64,000 bases of DNA from an uncultured Pirellulaceae bacterium (GTDB taxonomy: Bacteria > Planctomycetota > Planctomycetia > Pirellulales > Pirellulaceae): assembly GCA_938084685.1 (NCBI GenBank), contig CALKGE010000005.1, positions 62,001-126,000 of the forward strand, read 5' to 3'. The notes under the pieces were generated by a model, which was not told the origin of the DNA, did not search any database, and worked only from the letters and a program-made list of their open reading frames with translations. Numbering within the stretch: the stretch's first letter is position 1; each line of letters begins with the position of its first letter. The translations under genes and the position numbers were made by a program. Shown piece after piece: positions 9,220 to 17,986 of the stretch.

Positions 9220-10542
9220 TCAGTCTCCGCGAAGTTTCAGGCCCAGCAACTGAAGCTTCTCACGAACTTCGTTCAGACTGGTAACCCCAAAATTCTTGCT
9301 TTCCAGCAATTCATCCGGAGTCTTACGAAGCAATTCACCAATGGTATTCATACGCAAACGCACCATGCATTTACGAGCGCGAACAGACAGATTGAGATCC
9401 GAGATAGGACGATCGAAGACGGCTGCTTCTTCAGGACTCAATGCAGAACGATCCACTTCCCGATCCGGACGACTCTCATGAGCAAGTTGCCCCAGCGCCA
9501 GACCTTTGGAATGCAGCATGTCACGTATTTCGATCAGAGATGTCTCACCGAAATTTTTACTACCGAGCAAATCCTGTTCCGTGGAACGAGCCAGGTCTCC
9601 GAGTGTTTCTACCCCCATACGGGCCAGACAATTACGGGAGCGTACCGACAACTCAAAGTCGGACACCGGAATATTGAGTACCTGCGACAGGAGATCCTGA
9701 GCTTTTTCTGCTTCCAAGTCAAACAACTCGTCATCTGAAGCACAGGCGTCTTTCATATACAGAGCCGCTTTGGCATTGTTTGGGTAAACCTCTAGTACGC
9801 GGCGGTAACACTGCTGAGCCCGATCATATTGACCATGATCTTCGTAGAGCAATCCCAGATTGAGCAGGGTACCAACATGAGATGGAAAATGCTTGGCACT
9901 ACGACGATACAAATCCATCGCCTTATCATCATTCCCACGACGATCATTCTCTTTAGCCATCCCAAACAAAGCCCCGGGATGCGTATCGTCGGCGCGCATG
10001 GCACGTTCGAACCAATCCACAACGATGGACGAAGGACCTTTGGCTGCCAATTCTGTTTCACCATACTGGTATGCGTACTCAGCCTCATGCATGATCGGGC
10101 CGTCAAGAGTCTCCAGAGCCTGACGTGCAGCATCCAGATCACCCGCATTGCGGTGCGCTTCCACTCGAGCCAGCACGCATCGCCCTTTGTTATACCCCGA
10201 CTTCTCGGCAATATCGTAATTCTCGATCGCCTGAGCGTAATCACCTAAAGCAAAGTAGCTGCGACCGATGTAGAAGTAAGAAACAGCTCCCCGGTCCGAA
10301 TTGACCAACGTTTCGATAGCACGCTGAAAACGCCCCAACAGGTAGTAACAAACTCCCAGTCTAGTCGCGCTGGCAGGAGTCAGTGATTCGCTCACCTCCA
10401 ACTCATTCACTGCATCTCGCAGGATTCCAAACTGAGAAAAATCATCATTTATGGCATTGGATATCTGTTGAATCTCATCCGGCCCAAAACTGCCGTTGTC
10501 ACAGACAAGTGTCTTAAGATCGAAATCCGAAATCATTGCCAT
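9220..10542 (-). CDS. TPR protein with two RNA polymerase alpha-CTD-like domains
   Basis: The 440-residue soluble protein has tetratricopeptide-like helical repeats (about 58-262, e.g. AVSYFYIGRSYFALGDYAQA and GTLLNLGLLYEDHGQYDRA). Two copies of the RNA polymerase alpha-subunit C-terminal domain follow, at 291-352 and 379-438. Copy 1 reads SVRSRNCLARMG and later KNFGETSLIEI. Copy 2 reads SVRARKCMVRL and KNFGVTSLNEV. At the E. coli alpha DNA-contact positions, copy 1 keeps Arg265, Asn268, Cys269, Gly296 and Ser299. Copy 2 keeps Arg, Cys, Gly and Ser. Lys298 is Thr in both. The alpha N-terminal domain is absent, so it is not RpoA. DNA or regulator binding is inferred. AGGAG seven bases before ATG 10542 fixes the start. 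tRNA-Thr lies 41 bp upstream on the same strand, so the two may share a promoter. Confidence 0.85.
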   Translation of the reverse strand: MAMISDFDLKTLVCDNGSFGPDEIQQISNAINDDFSQFGILRDAVNELEVSESLTPASATRLGVCYYLLGRFQRAIETLVNSDRGAVSYFYIGRSYFALGDYAQAIENYDIAEKSGYNKGRCVLARVEAHRNAGDLDAARQALETLDGPIMHEAEYAYQYGETELAAKGPSSIVVDWFERAMRADDTHPGALFGMAKENDRRGNDDKAMDLYRRSAKHFPSHVGTLLNLGLLYEDHGQYDRAQQCYRRVLEVYPNNAKAALYMKDACASDDELFDLEAEKAQDLLSQVLNIPVSDFELSVRSRNCLARMGVETLGDLARSTEQDLLGSKNFGETSLIEIRDMLHSKGLALGQLAHESRPDREVDRSALSPEEAAVFDRPISDLNLSVRARKCMVRLRMNTIGELLRKTPDELLESKNFGVTSLNEVREKLQLLGLKLRGD

Positions 10543-10583
10543 CGAGTATCTCCTGATGGTAGGGGGGCCCTAAGTGGATAAAA

Positions 10584-10657
10584 AGCCAGCGACGGGAGTT
10601 GAACCCGTAACCCCCGCATTACGAGTGCGGTGCTCTGCCGATTGAAGCTACGCTGGC
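10584..10657 (-). tRNA. tRNA-Thr (anticodon CGT)
   Basis: The - strand folds into a full cloverleaf. The acceptor stem is GCCAGCG/CGCTGGC, the anticodon stem is CCGCA/TGCGG around loop CTCGTAA, giving anticodon CGT (reads ACG), and the T arm is ACGGG-TTCAACT-CCCGT. It spans 74 bases with discriminator T and no encoded CCA. A good promoter lies upstream at 10692-10720. A T5 run follows the 3' end, but without a hairpin. The TPR/alpha-CTD gene starts 41 bp downstream. Confidence 0.95.
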
Positions 10658-10691
10658 AACATCAGCCCCAAATAACGAGGGGGAAACTACC

Positions 10692-10720
10692 ACTGTAGAT
10701 TACCAATCTTATTGCGTCAA
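10692..10720 (-). promoter_or_regulatory. Candidate sigma70-type promoter of tRNA-Thr
   Basis: On the - strand TTGACG (10720-10715) and TACAGT (10697-10692) are separated by 17 bases, a consensus-like -35/-10 pair. Transcription would begin near 10685, about 28 bases before the tRNA 5' end. Position and spacing are seen directly, and promoter activity is inferred. Confidence 0.55.
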
Positions 10721-10967
10721 CAGCTAGATTTTCAGGGAATCCTGTTGGTGGAGTCTTACGCCGAATGGCAACTTCGAAAAGCTTTGAACCTGAAGTTATC
10801 CCCATCGAAATTCAACTAACTCATCGAATCGCATCAGCCTGGAAAGCGTTTTAAAAAAAAGCGAGGCTCAGACACCAACCAACAACCCATTGGTCATCTA
10901 ACTAAGTCAGGGGCAACAAACTTATGTTAGCAAATATGTGTCCAAACCTCGCCGGGATTCAAACAAC

Positions 10968-11043
10968 TGGCACTCGAGTATTCGACTGACAGCCGTCATC
11001 ACCTTTACGTGATTAACTGATCTACCAACGCAGCTTGCGTGCC
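10968..11043 (-). pseudogene. Degraded tRNA-like sequence
   Basis: On the - strand the ends GGCACGC and GAGTGCC pair at six of seven positions and are followed by A. The segment GCTGCGTTGGTAGATCA closely resembles a tRNA D arm. ATCAC/GTGAT forms an anticodon-like stem with a six-base loop, and GTCGAATAC resembles a T loop. The T stem and D stem do not pair properly, and the loop gives no valid anticodon. A decayed tRNA is the simplest reading. Chance similarity is possible. A second T-loop-like GTTTGAATCC lies just downstream (10965-10956). Confidence 0.3.
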
Positions 11044-11277
11044 AATTCGAATTAAGAAAGACGGTTTGTCGAAGAAAAAAGAGCCGCAACCACCTATAAT
11101 GGCCCATTGCAGCCAAGAATTGCTATTTATTACCCCCTTAGCACATTGAAGAATCTTCTTATTCAAACCACAGCAGGCGTGTACCACTAGCTCCTGATCC
11201 GATTTAATCTGTTCAATAAACCAACACCTGTTCGAATTAGCCTGCCCCATTCTGCAACACCACAATCTATCCCCGTA

Positions 11278-12222
11278 ATGAATGCAATCGCCCCAGTCCA
11301 AACCGAACCGTTAAATACTGAGGCGAAACATGTCATCATTTCGTTAAATCCTCGTGCCGGCAGCGGCCCCAGCCGTGAATCCGCGGAACAATTGCGTGAA
11401 ATCCTGATCGCTCATGGATTGGAGGCTGAGGTAGAAACCAATTTGCAGCAAATCGTCGCAAAAGCAACGACCGCCATTTCTGACGGAAGTCTCCGCTGTG
11501 TCGTAGGAGTCGGCGGAGACGGAACGCAAACGCTACTGCTCAATGAATTGCCCGCCGGATCCAACCTCTGCATCTTTCCGCAAGGGACCGAAAACGTGCT
11601 GGCCAAGTATTTCAAACTTCCTAAAACCCCTGAGGCGATCGCAGACATTATCATCGACGGGCAGATCGCTCCCATCGATGCCGGGTGCGTCACCGAGTCC
11701 GATGGCTCGACCAAACTTTTTTGCCTGATGGTTGGTTGTGGAGTCGATGCAGCGATCGTCCACCATCTGGCCGCAAATCGAACCGGCCATATTACCAAAT
11801 TCTCGTATCTCCGCCCCATCTGGAAAACCATCAGGACATACCGTTACCCCGTGATGCAGGTCAAGGCGGATCAGTGGGGAGAAGAAATCCTGGAGGCCCG
11901 AGCGTTATTTGTGATGAACATCGATCGGTATGCTTTAGGTTTCTCGATGACACCCCAGGTTAATCCGCAGGACGGAAAGCTGGGGATCTGCGCTTTTCAG
12001 AAAGGAGGCTTGCTGCACATGCTAAAGTACTTTGTCGCTCTGTTGACCAACCGGCATCATCGCCGTAAGGACTGTATTGTTCGTTATGTCAAAAGCGTCC
12101 GAATAAGCTCTGAAACAATGCCCAATGCACCAACTCAAATAGATGGCGACCCATGTGGTACACTGCCGATCACAATCAACACGGTACCTCGACGATTACG
12201 TCTGGTCATCCCCGCTCCCTAG
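11278..12222 (+). CDS. Diacylglycerol kinase/sphingosine kinase-family lipid kinase
   Basis: This 314-residue protein belongs to the DAGK catalytic family (YegS/DgkB type), which phosphorylates lipid hydroxyls with ATP at the membrane face. The first strand ISLNPRAGSGPS is near residues 22-33, and the nucleotide-binding GVGGDGTQTLLLNEL near 81-95. A second motif reads FPQGTENVLAKYF where the family usually has P-x-GTxND-F/L-A, so the conserved Asp of that motif is Val here. The C-terminal half (beta domain) contains the expected TQIDGDP near 283-289. The substrate cannot be deduced. The gene converges on the lipoprotein gene at 12230, with only seven bases between stops and no visible terminator. 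Confidence 0.85.
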   Translation: MNAIAPVQTEPLNTEAKHVIISLNPRAGSGPSRESAEQLREILIAHGLEAEVETNLQQIVAKATTAISDGSLRCVVGVGGDGTQTLLLNELPAGSNLCIFPQGTENVLAKYFKLPKTPEAIADIIIDGQIAPIDAGCVTESDGSTKLFCLMVGCGVDAAIVHHLAANRTGHITKFSYLRPIWKTIRTYRYPVMQVKADQWGEEILEARALFVMNIDRYALGFSMTPQVNPQDGKLGICAFQKGGLLHMLKYFVALLTNRHHRRKDCIVRYVKSVRISSETMPNAPTQIDGDPCGTLPITINTVPRRLRLVIPAP

Positions 12223-12229
12223 CGGACAG

Positions 12230-14098
12230 TTATTCCTGTTCAGCGATTAAGGCGAGCAGTTTTGCGTGAGCTCGCTTTTGAGACGCGTCAAAGGCGTCAT
12301 CTGCCAATAGCTGTTTAGCCCGCTGGTAGTCTCCAGTCGCCAGATAACATCGCGCCAGATTGTAGCGGGCTGAAACATCATAGGCTGATTTCTCCAGTCG
12401 GTTTACGTCAGGCGTTACTGGATGTCCTACTACCAGTCCCGGCAATAAATCCAGACTTGGCCTTTCAGCTGGCACCGTCTGATTGCCAGTTATCGTCGCC
12501 GGCGGTTCCGTCTCCTGCTGTTCGGGGACGCCGATCTGCAACGTTCTCTGCTCCAACCAGCCAATTGCATCCGAATAATTTCCTTGCTCCATGTGAATCA
12601 TCCCGATCAGATAACTCGCCATATCTTTGGCCCGCACAAACGTCTGCTTGGTTTTACGGAGGTTTTCCTGCCAGTCAGCAAAGGACATTCCATCCGGTCT
12701 TACATAGCCTAATTCTTGCTGCACGAGCGGATCGGTCGTCATTTTAACAATCTGATCCTGAGGTATTCGCGACGCCATAAGTAATGTTTTGGAACCACGC
12801 TGCGTTTCCTGTCCCACTTCGATCTCAAAGTCTTCGAACTGCCCGCGCAGTGCCTTAAAACGCCCTTGCTTTAACTGGAGCATATCTTCCAACAACTGGT
12901 AGTCGTGCTGATTCCGATTAAAGGCAAGGGCCTGTGGATCCCTCAACTTCAGCCTTTGCTTGAGAGCCGAAGCAAATGAGTGATATTCGTAAGCAGGAAC
13001 CCAAATCTCAGATTTCTCAATTCCATGTTTCGTTCGCAGCGCGCGCGACAGGGTATTCGGAGACATCGTTAATTTCATTTGTCGATCGCCGGTAAAGTAC
13101 TTTTCCAGAATCGCCATGCGGTGTGAAATCGACATCGCATCCGCTTCAATCAGTCCGATCAAACCTTGCAGTGTTGACTCAACGGTTGCCTGTAAATCAG
13201 CGGGCAGCAATGTCGCCGCAAAGGCTGGGTTGTCCCGTAATTCACTGAGCGTAACGATGGCAGATCCAGCTTCATTCAACACTGGCAGACCATCCTCGAT
13301 ATCCAGCAGATACAGCTGGTCACCAACCAGGCAAGCCGTCAACCAGGGAACTCGCTCTTCCCCAAATTCGGCCGGCAGTCCAAGTAACACGATTTGAATA
13401 TCTACCTGACGTGCCAGAAGCGCAAGTAACCGAGCCCGCTGCCACCAATCTCCATGCCCAAAGACCAGAAGATCACCAACAGACATCGTATATCCTGGAC
13501 CAGGCAATCCCAGTTGTACTGCCGTTTTAGATTCTCCCTCCGGAACAGATGGATATTCCAATAGAGGATCCAGCTGAATGTTTCGTACGGTCCAGTCAAA
13601 CAACCGTAGAACGCTTTGTAACTGTGCGCGTTCCTGTTCTACTAATATCTCCGGAATATAGGCATCCCAGATCTCTCGGTGCTTCACTTCATTGGTCTGA
13701 ACCCAGCGGGCAATCCCACTTACCCAGCTCATTTCGTGAAGGTAGGTAATATCCGGAGGAAAGAATCGCTTTACGCCAACCAAATTTGCCAGGCCGGTTC
13801 GCGAGAGTTCAATCGGCACCGTGTTGAGCAATGAAGGGGTAACCCATAACGGATCGTCATCGTGCTTCTCGATCCACTGATTCAAGGTATAAAGACAAGT
13901 CGAAATGGATTGACTGAGATCTGCGTCATCGAGTCCATCCAGGATGGTTAACGCAGCTTGCAGATTGTCCGATTCGGTTTCCCGAGGACGAATTTCGGAA
14001 ACATTAACCTTGCTCCGATCGCGACAGCCGATGGCAACGACCACGGCCATCATAAGCAGAAGAAAATACTTTGTGTTCATCGAAATTTGTTTTGTCAT
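12230..14098 (-). CDS. Lipoprotein with transglutaminase-like and TPR-like regions
   Basis: I do not recognise a named family. The N-terminus (MNTKYFLLLMMAVVVAIGC) is a lipoprotein signal with lipobox AIGC, so the mature protein should be anchored in an envelope membrane. Around residues 205-300 the pattern GDWWQRARLLALLARQVDI, then ACLVGDQLYLLDIEDGLPV, resembles the helix and strands of a transglutaminase-like fold, but without the catalytic Cys. The C-terminal 120 residues contain TPR-like helices (ARYNLARCYLATGDYQRAKQLL). The start at 14098 (MTKQIS) is uncertain, and ATG 14080 six codons later is equally plausible. The neighbour kdsA starts upstream on the same strand with 34 bp between, so co-transcription is likely. 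A structural envelope role is only a guess. Confidence 0.7.
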   Translation of the reverse strand: MTKQISMNTKYFLLLMMAVVVAIGCRDRSKVNVSEIRPRETESDNLQAALTILDGLDDADLSQSISTCLYTLNQWIEKHDDDPLWVTPSLLNTVPIELSRTGLANLVGVKRFFPPDITYLHEMSWVSGIARWVQTNEVKHREIWDAYIPEILVEQERAQLQSVLRLFDWTVRNIQLDPLLEYPSVPEGESKTAVQLGLPGPGYTMSVGDLLVFGHGDWWQRARLLALLARQVDIQIVLLGLPAEFGEERVPWLTACLVGDQLYLLDIEDGLPVLNEAGSAIVTLSELRDNPAFAATLLPADLQATVESTLQGLIGLIEADAMSISHRMAILEKYFTGDRQMKLTMSPNTLSRALRTKHGIEKSEIWVPAYEYHSFASALKQRLKLRDPQALAFNRNQHDYQLLEDMLQLKQGRFKALRGQFEDFEIEVGQETQRGSKTLLMASRIPQDQIVKMTTDPLVQQELGYVRPDGMSFADWQENLRKTKQTFVRAKDMASYLIGMIHMEQGNYSDAIGWLEQRTLQIGVPEQQETEPPATITGNQTVPAERPSLDLLPGLVVGHPVTPDVNRLEKSAYDVSARYNLARCYLATGDYQRAKQLLADDAFDASQKRAHAKLLALIAEQE

Positions 14099-14132
14099 TC
14101 TGGTTTTCAAACAGTACATCATAGAACATCGT

Positions 14133-14972
14133 CTAATTCAATTGTTGAACTGTTTGGCGAATCGCAACTAATCCATTGACAACCCGATTAATCTCTGACA
14201 GCGGCAGCATATTCGGGCCATCCGAGGGAGATTGTTCCGGGTTGGGGTGCGTTTCCATGAACACTCCGTCCACTCCCATTGCTACGGCCGCACGCGCAAG
14301 TGGTTCAACCATTTCCCGGTTTCCTCCCGTCGAGTCCCCTTGACCACCAGGCTGCTGCACACTGTGTGTGGCATCGAAAATAACGGGAGTTCCCAACGCC
14401 TGCATCTGGGGAAGACTTTTCATATCATTGACCAACTGACCATAGCCAAAAAAAGTACCTCGCTCGCATAACATCACATCAGCACAGCCTCCTTCCAGCA
14501 ATTTCCCCACCACATGCCGCATATCCCAGGGAGCCATAAACTGCCCCTTCTTGACATTAACAATCCGACCAGTGACGGCGGCTGACAAAAGTAAATCTGT
14601 CTGCCGAGCCAGAAATGCCGGGATCTGAAGAATCGAACAGACGTCCGCTACTGGGGCAGCTTGAGCTGGCTCATGAATATCGGTCGTGACAGGTACTCCT
14701 AACTCGTCCCGCACGCGTTTCAGCATAGCCAACCCTTGCTCCAGCCCGGGGCCACGGTAAGCATGAACACTGGTACGATTTGCTTTGTCAAACGACGCTT
14801 TAAAAACAAGCTGGATTGATAACGTCCTGGTCTGCTGTATCAAACTGTCTGCGATAGCCATCGTAGAAGCTTCATCCTCCAGCACGCAGGGACCAGCAAT
14901 CAGTAATAATGGCTGATCCTGCCCGCAGGTGAACTGCGAGTCCTGAATGGGGTTGTTAGGAGTCGTTGCCAT
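14133..14972 (-). CDS. kdsA: 3-deoxy-8-phosphooctulonate synthase (KdsA), metal-dependent type
   Basis: KdsA condenses phosphoenolpyruvate with arabinose 5-phosphate to form Kdo 8-phosphate, the committed step to the Kdo of lipopolysaccharide. At 279 residues it has the expected length. Signatures are [37 protein letters not shown] and [11 protein letters not shown]. The Cys in AGPCVLE marks the metal-requiring class known from Aquifex, because the metal-free E. coli enzyme has Asn there. The other metal ligands fit too: His in FDATHS, Glu in METHPNPE, and Asp in SDGPN. Its presence implies a lipopolysaccharide-bearing outer membrane. It is followed on the same strand by the lipoprotein gene. 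Confidence 0.97.
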   Translation of the reverse strand: MATTPNNPIQDSQFTCGQDQPLLLIAGPCVLEDEASTMAIADSLIQQTRTLSIQLVFKASFDKANRTSVHAYRGPGLEQGLAMLKRVRDELGVPVTTDIHEPAQAAPVADVCSILQIPAFLARQTDLLLSAAVTGRIVNVKKGQFMAPWDMRHVVGKLLEGGCADVMLCERGTFFGYGQLVNDMKSLPQMQALGTPVIFDATHSVQQPGGQGDSTGGNREMVEPLARAAVAMGVDGVFMETHPNPEQSPSDGPNMLPLSEINRVVNGLVAIRQTVQQLN

Positions 14973-15097
14973 ATCACTCTCAATCCGATTTGTACTAATC
15001 GTCTGACAAGGTGCCAGAAAGATTTTACTCTGGCACGAAAGATAACGAAAACTGATTGGTCACCGCAACAAGTGAATCAACAAAATCGGCAGAAAGA

Positions 15098-16534
15098 TCA
15101 ATCGGTGCGAATGTGATCAGCAAATGCTTGCAGTTGATGCAACATCGCCTTGGGACTCGCATCAGACGTTAAAAGTCCTCCCGGACGTTGAGCAGTACCA
15201 TCAGTAAGTTGATTCCAGAACAATGCCTGAACTGCTGGTTTACTCCACAAGACGTGCAACAAATCCATGGTAGTCTGTACATCCCATCCATCTGGAGGTT
15301 CCAGAGTACCTTCAGCAGTGGTGGGAAGGGAAACGCCTACCATCAGAGGCAACTGCAATAAACTCCACTGTCGTAATACCCGACTCAGTTCAAGAAAATC
15401 TCGTGGGGTACATTCGCTGGAAGATGGCCCAAAACTCAAATCGATTCCGAGGCCACTAATACCTATGTCTGCTCGTACAAGCGCATCGGCAAATTGAAGA
15501 GGCGAAATATCCGAGCGTCGGTTGGCAGCATAGTCACCCCAGGGCAAATCATAACTGACAATCACAGGCGTCATTTTGTCCAGACGGCGAATCGTTTCCA
15601 CAATGTCGACCGACAAACGAACAATTTGCTGTTCTGAAAATCCAAGTACGTAAGCCGAGTTTAACCCGCTGCTGGCATTCCAGATGTGCACTCGTCCTTT
15701 ATATCGGCTTACCACTTCCTGGACATACTGAATGACGCTCTTTTGAACGGCTTCAAAATCGTTCTGCCATACATACAGCCATTGTGGTAAGGCAGCTTCG
15801 GTTAGTTCAATGAGAGGACCGGCAACGACTTTCTTGTCGTGTTGATGAGCCCATTCAAGGAGCCGGTCGATGTCAAAAAACTGATATTTACCCTCATCGG
15901 GTGACAGTTCCTGCCAATTAAACGGAAGCATAACTGCATCAAACGTGCTGGCCAATACGTCGCCATGTTCAACCAGCTCCGGCAATTTATCAAGCTTTAT
16001 ACCCAGCATGGGATTAGATTTGCCGGCCTGATGTCTGGCTTCCATCAAGTGCTCAGCATCCTCTACCGACAGCTGATTGATCACGCGCAAAGATAACTCA
16101 ATCGATTCCGCCGCCAACTCACTTGCCAACTGCGAATCATGACGCCACGTTAACGCTGCTTCCATCAACTTTTCGTGAGCGGCGTTCAGCTGCCTCGAAA
16201 GATTTCGCGACAACTCGAACTTCCCGCTACGCTCCACCAAATAATTTCTTAATCGGTACAGGGTGCCACGAGCCAATTCGACTTCCAGATGATAATCGTC
16301 GGAACTCTCACGTAAGCTGGTTGTCCCCAGCATGAACTCCAGCCCGGATTCGGCTTGCCAGGGGAAATAGAAATGCCCTGATTCATGCGTCCGCCGGTCA
16401 ATCATCAGCCGGTTTCCGGAAATTGAAATGTCACGCTCCCAAGCGATGCCTTCAAGTCCCGTCATATAACAGCTGCGCAGCAATTGTTCGTCCAGAAACT
16501 GGATTCGAGATGTCTGAAAACAAATCCGACCCAT
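15098..16534 (-). CDS. GH10-like TIM-barrel protein lacking catalytic glutamates
   Basis: The 478-residue protein has an N-terminal beta-rich region (about 1-100) and a helical linker. From about 175 a barrel follows that tracks family GH10 xylanases: FNWQELSPDEGKYQFFDIDR matches the first GH10 block and ALFWNQLTDG (447 area) the last. Where GH10 enzymes have WDVVNE (acid/base Glu), this protein has WNASSG (285-290). Where the nucleophile ITELD is expected, it has LMVGVSLP (397-404). Both catalytic glutamates appear lost. No signal peptide is visible, so a cytoplasmic carbohydrate-binding or sensing role is possible. Function unknown. Planctomycete relatives are commonly labelled endo-xylanase-like, which may be misleading here. 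Confidence 0.7.
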   Translation of the reverse strand: MGRICFQTSRIQFLDEQLLRSCYMTGLEGIAWERDISISGNRLMIDRRTHESGHFYFPWQAESGLEFMLGTTSLRESSDDYHLEVELARGTLYRLRNYLVERSGKFELSRNLSRQLNAAHEKLMEAALTWRHDSQLASELAAESIELSLRVINQLSVEDAEHLMEARHQAGKSNPMLGIKLDKLPELVEHGDVLASTFDAVMLPFNWQELSPDEGKYQFFDIDRLLEWAHQHDKKVVAGPLIELTEAALPQWLYVWQNDFEAVQKSVIQYVQEVVSRYKGRVHIWNASSGLNSAYVLGFSEQQIVRLSVDIVETIRRLDKMTPVIVSYDLPWGDYAANRRSDISPLQFADALVRADIGISGLGIDLSFGPSSSECTPRDFLELSRVLRQWSLLQLPLMVGVSLPTTAEGTLEPPDGWDVQTTMDLLHVLWSKPAVQALFWNQLTDGTAQRPGGLLTSDASPKAMLHQLQAFADHIRTD

Positions 16535-16718
16535 CGAACGACTTCAAGCAGGTAGAAAACGGAAGTGCGCATCAGTAGCAAGCTATGCTCTACAGGAACA
16601 TAACGAACTGATGCATGGAACCAACGAGTTTAGCATTGGAAAATAAATGCTGCAATCAACCCGTTGCTGCGGCTGATCAGTTGCGAGGCAGCATCCGTAG
16701 CAGCGTGCGACGTGGAAA

Positions 16719-17768
16719 CTACTCAGATTTCCCAGCCAGGCGTTTTCGCTGCCTGGTATTTTGAAGCGAGTCGGCTTGGTCCAGGTGAACTAACCAGATA
16801 TTACGAAACCGGACCGGATCACTGTGATTTTGGAGCAAAATCGGCATGGCTGTAGGTGCTTCCGGCTGACCAGCACCCGTTTTTCCGGTTAATTCGTAGT
16901 CAGTATGAATCGGAACTCCGTTGTGGTAGACGGTAATCTGAGCATTTTCCTGTTTCTCTCCGGCGTCATTGAACCGAGCAGCCCGAAATTGGATGTCGTA
17001 AGTCTGCCAGACTAATGGAGGCAAAGCCATGTTCAACGCCGGGGGTTTTTGCCGGTAAAGACCACCACACTCGTTATGAACACCCTCCAGCCCAAAACTG
17101 TCGAGTACCTGAACTTCATACCGCCGTTGAATATAGACACCGCTGTTGCCGCGTGCCTGTCCTTGCGAATTTGGCATAAAAGGAGTTCTGAATTCAAGAT
17201 GCAGTCGAAAGTCTTTCACCAGCTCTTTGGTTAAAACGCCTTCCATGAGAAGCCCCTCAGGGGTAACTCGAGCATCCACCAGGTTTTCGGTGTTTTCACC
17301 ATCGAAGAGAATGACCGCTTCTTCCGGAGCAGGCATTCCCATCGTCACGCTTTCCCGCACTACATGCCGTAATCTGCCAACGCGTCGTCCATCCTGATTC
17401 ACTACGGTTGCCTGACCGTCGGCAATAATGATTTCATAACCGTCCGCCTTGAGCGATGTCACTCCATCTGCCGTAGCCCCGGCAAACTGCAAACGTTTTG
17501 CCAGATTACCTCCCTGACCAACTAATCCACCTGGGATCAAGTTTGCCTCAAACTTACCTTCACCTCGAGCGATCACTTGCAAGCCACTGGCAGAACGCAA
17601 TACGCCTGCCAAGCGAACCAGCCCTCGATACTCGCCCTGTATCAGGTAGTCTGGCCCCGCTTCAGCAATGGAAGTAAAAGCTACTCGCTGCTGAGCAAAG
17701 ACAGGTAAGCTGACAGCCAACAATACGGCAACGCAAGAGCAGGGCACGAACTTGAGCATGGTGGACAT
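16719..17768 (-). CDS. Secreted DUF1080 (3-keto-disaccharide hydrolase-like) protein
   Basis: A signal peptide (MSTMLKFVPCSCVAVLLAVS, cleaved near VFAQQ) is followed by a first domain of beta-rich sequence (about 25-140). A DUF1080 domain (about 150-330) then begins AVILFDGENTENLVD and includes GNSGVYIQRRYEVQVLDSFG, NECGGLYRQKPP, TYDIQFRAARF and ILLQNHSDPVRFRNIWL. DUF1080 domains are laminin-G-like and are now linked to 3-keto-glycoside hydrolysis. They are greatly expanded in planctomycetes. The protein should act in the periplasm or outside on glycans. The start was set at ATG 17768. ATG 17759 is an alternative. The gene stands alone between the GH10-like gene and purC. Confidence 0.88.
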   Translation of the reverse strand: MSTMLKFVPCSCVAVLLAVSLPVFAQQRVAFTSIAEAGPDYLIQGEYRGLVRLAGVLRSASGLQVIARGEGKFEANLIPGGLVGQGGNLAKRLQFAGATADGVTSLKADGYEIIIADGQATVVNQDGRRVGRLRHVVRESVTMGMPAPEEAVILFDGENTENLVDARVTPEGLLMEGVLTKELVKDFRLHLEFRTPFMPNSQGQARGNSGVYIQRRYEVQVLDSFGLEGVHNECGGLYRQKPPALNMALPPLVWQTYDIQFRAARFNDAGEKQENAQITVYHNGVPIHTDYELTGKTGAGQPEAPTAMPILLQNHSDPVRFRNIWLVHLDQADSLQNTRQRKRLAGKSE

Positions 17769-17986
17769 TCCGAACTTGAGACACTTGTTAAAATAGGCAA
17801 TATAAATCAAGTATTTAGCATGATTACTATTCATCGCTTTGACAATGGTCTGGCAGGCCTTTTCCCCAGAGCACAATCTGCTCTGGATAGGCAGAGGTCA
17901 TACCTGCCAGCCATTTGCAAATAAGAGGCAGGAAGCATCGTCAGGTCCAGCCTTCGTCAATGGCACTCGCTGCCCAGGCTCCACAC

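Larger units (their letters stand above)
10658..11277. other. 620-bp intergenic region, no protein gene seen
   Basis: Apart from the tRNA-Thr promoter (10692-10720) and a degraded tRNA-like segment (10968-11043), I see no gene. Short open frames here lack ribosome sites and family resemblance. A run of eight A residues occurs near 10852-10860. The promoter of the diacylglycerol-kinase-like gene presumably lies at the right end but could not be pinpointed. Confidence 0.5.

Noticed and set aside
10922-11301. Two short reverse-strand ORFs in the tRNA-like region
   Set aside because: They read through the tRNA-like relic, lack ribosome sites and resemble no protein.
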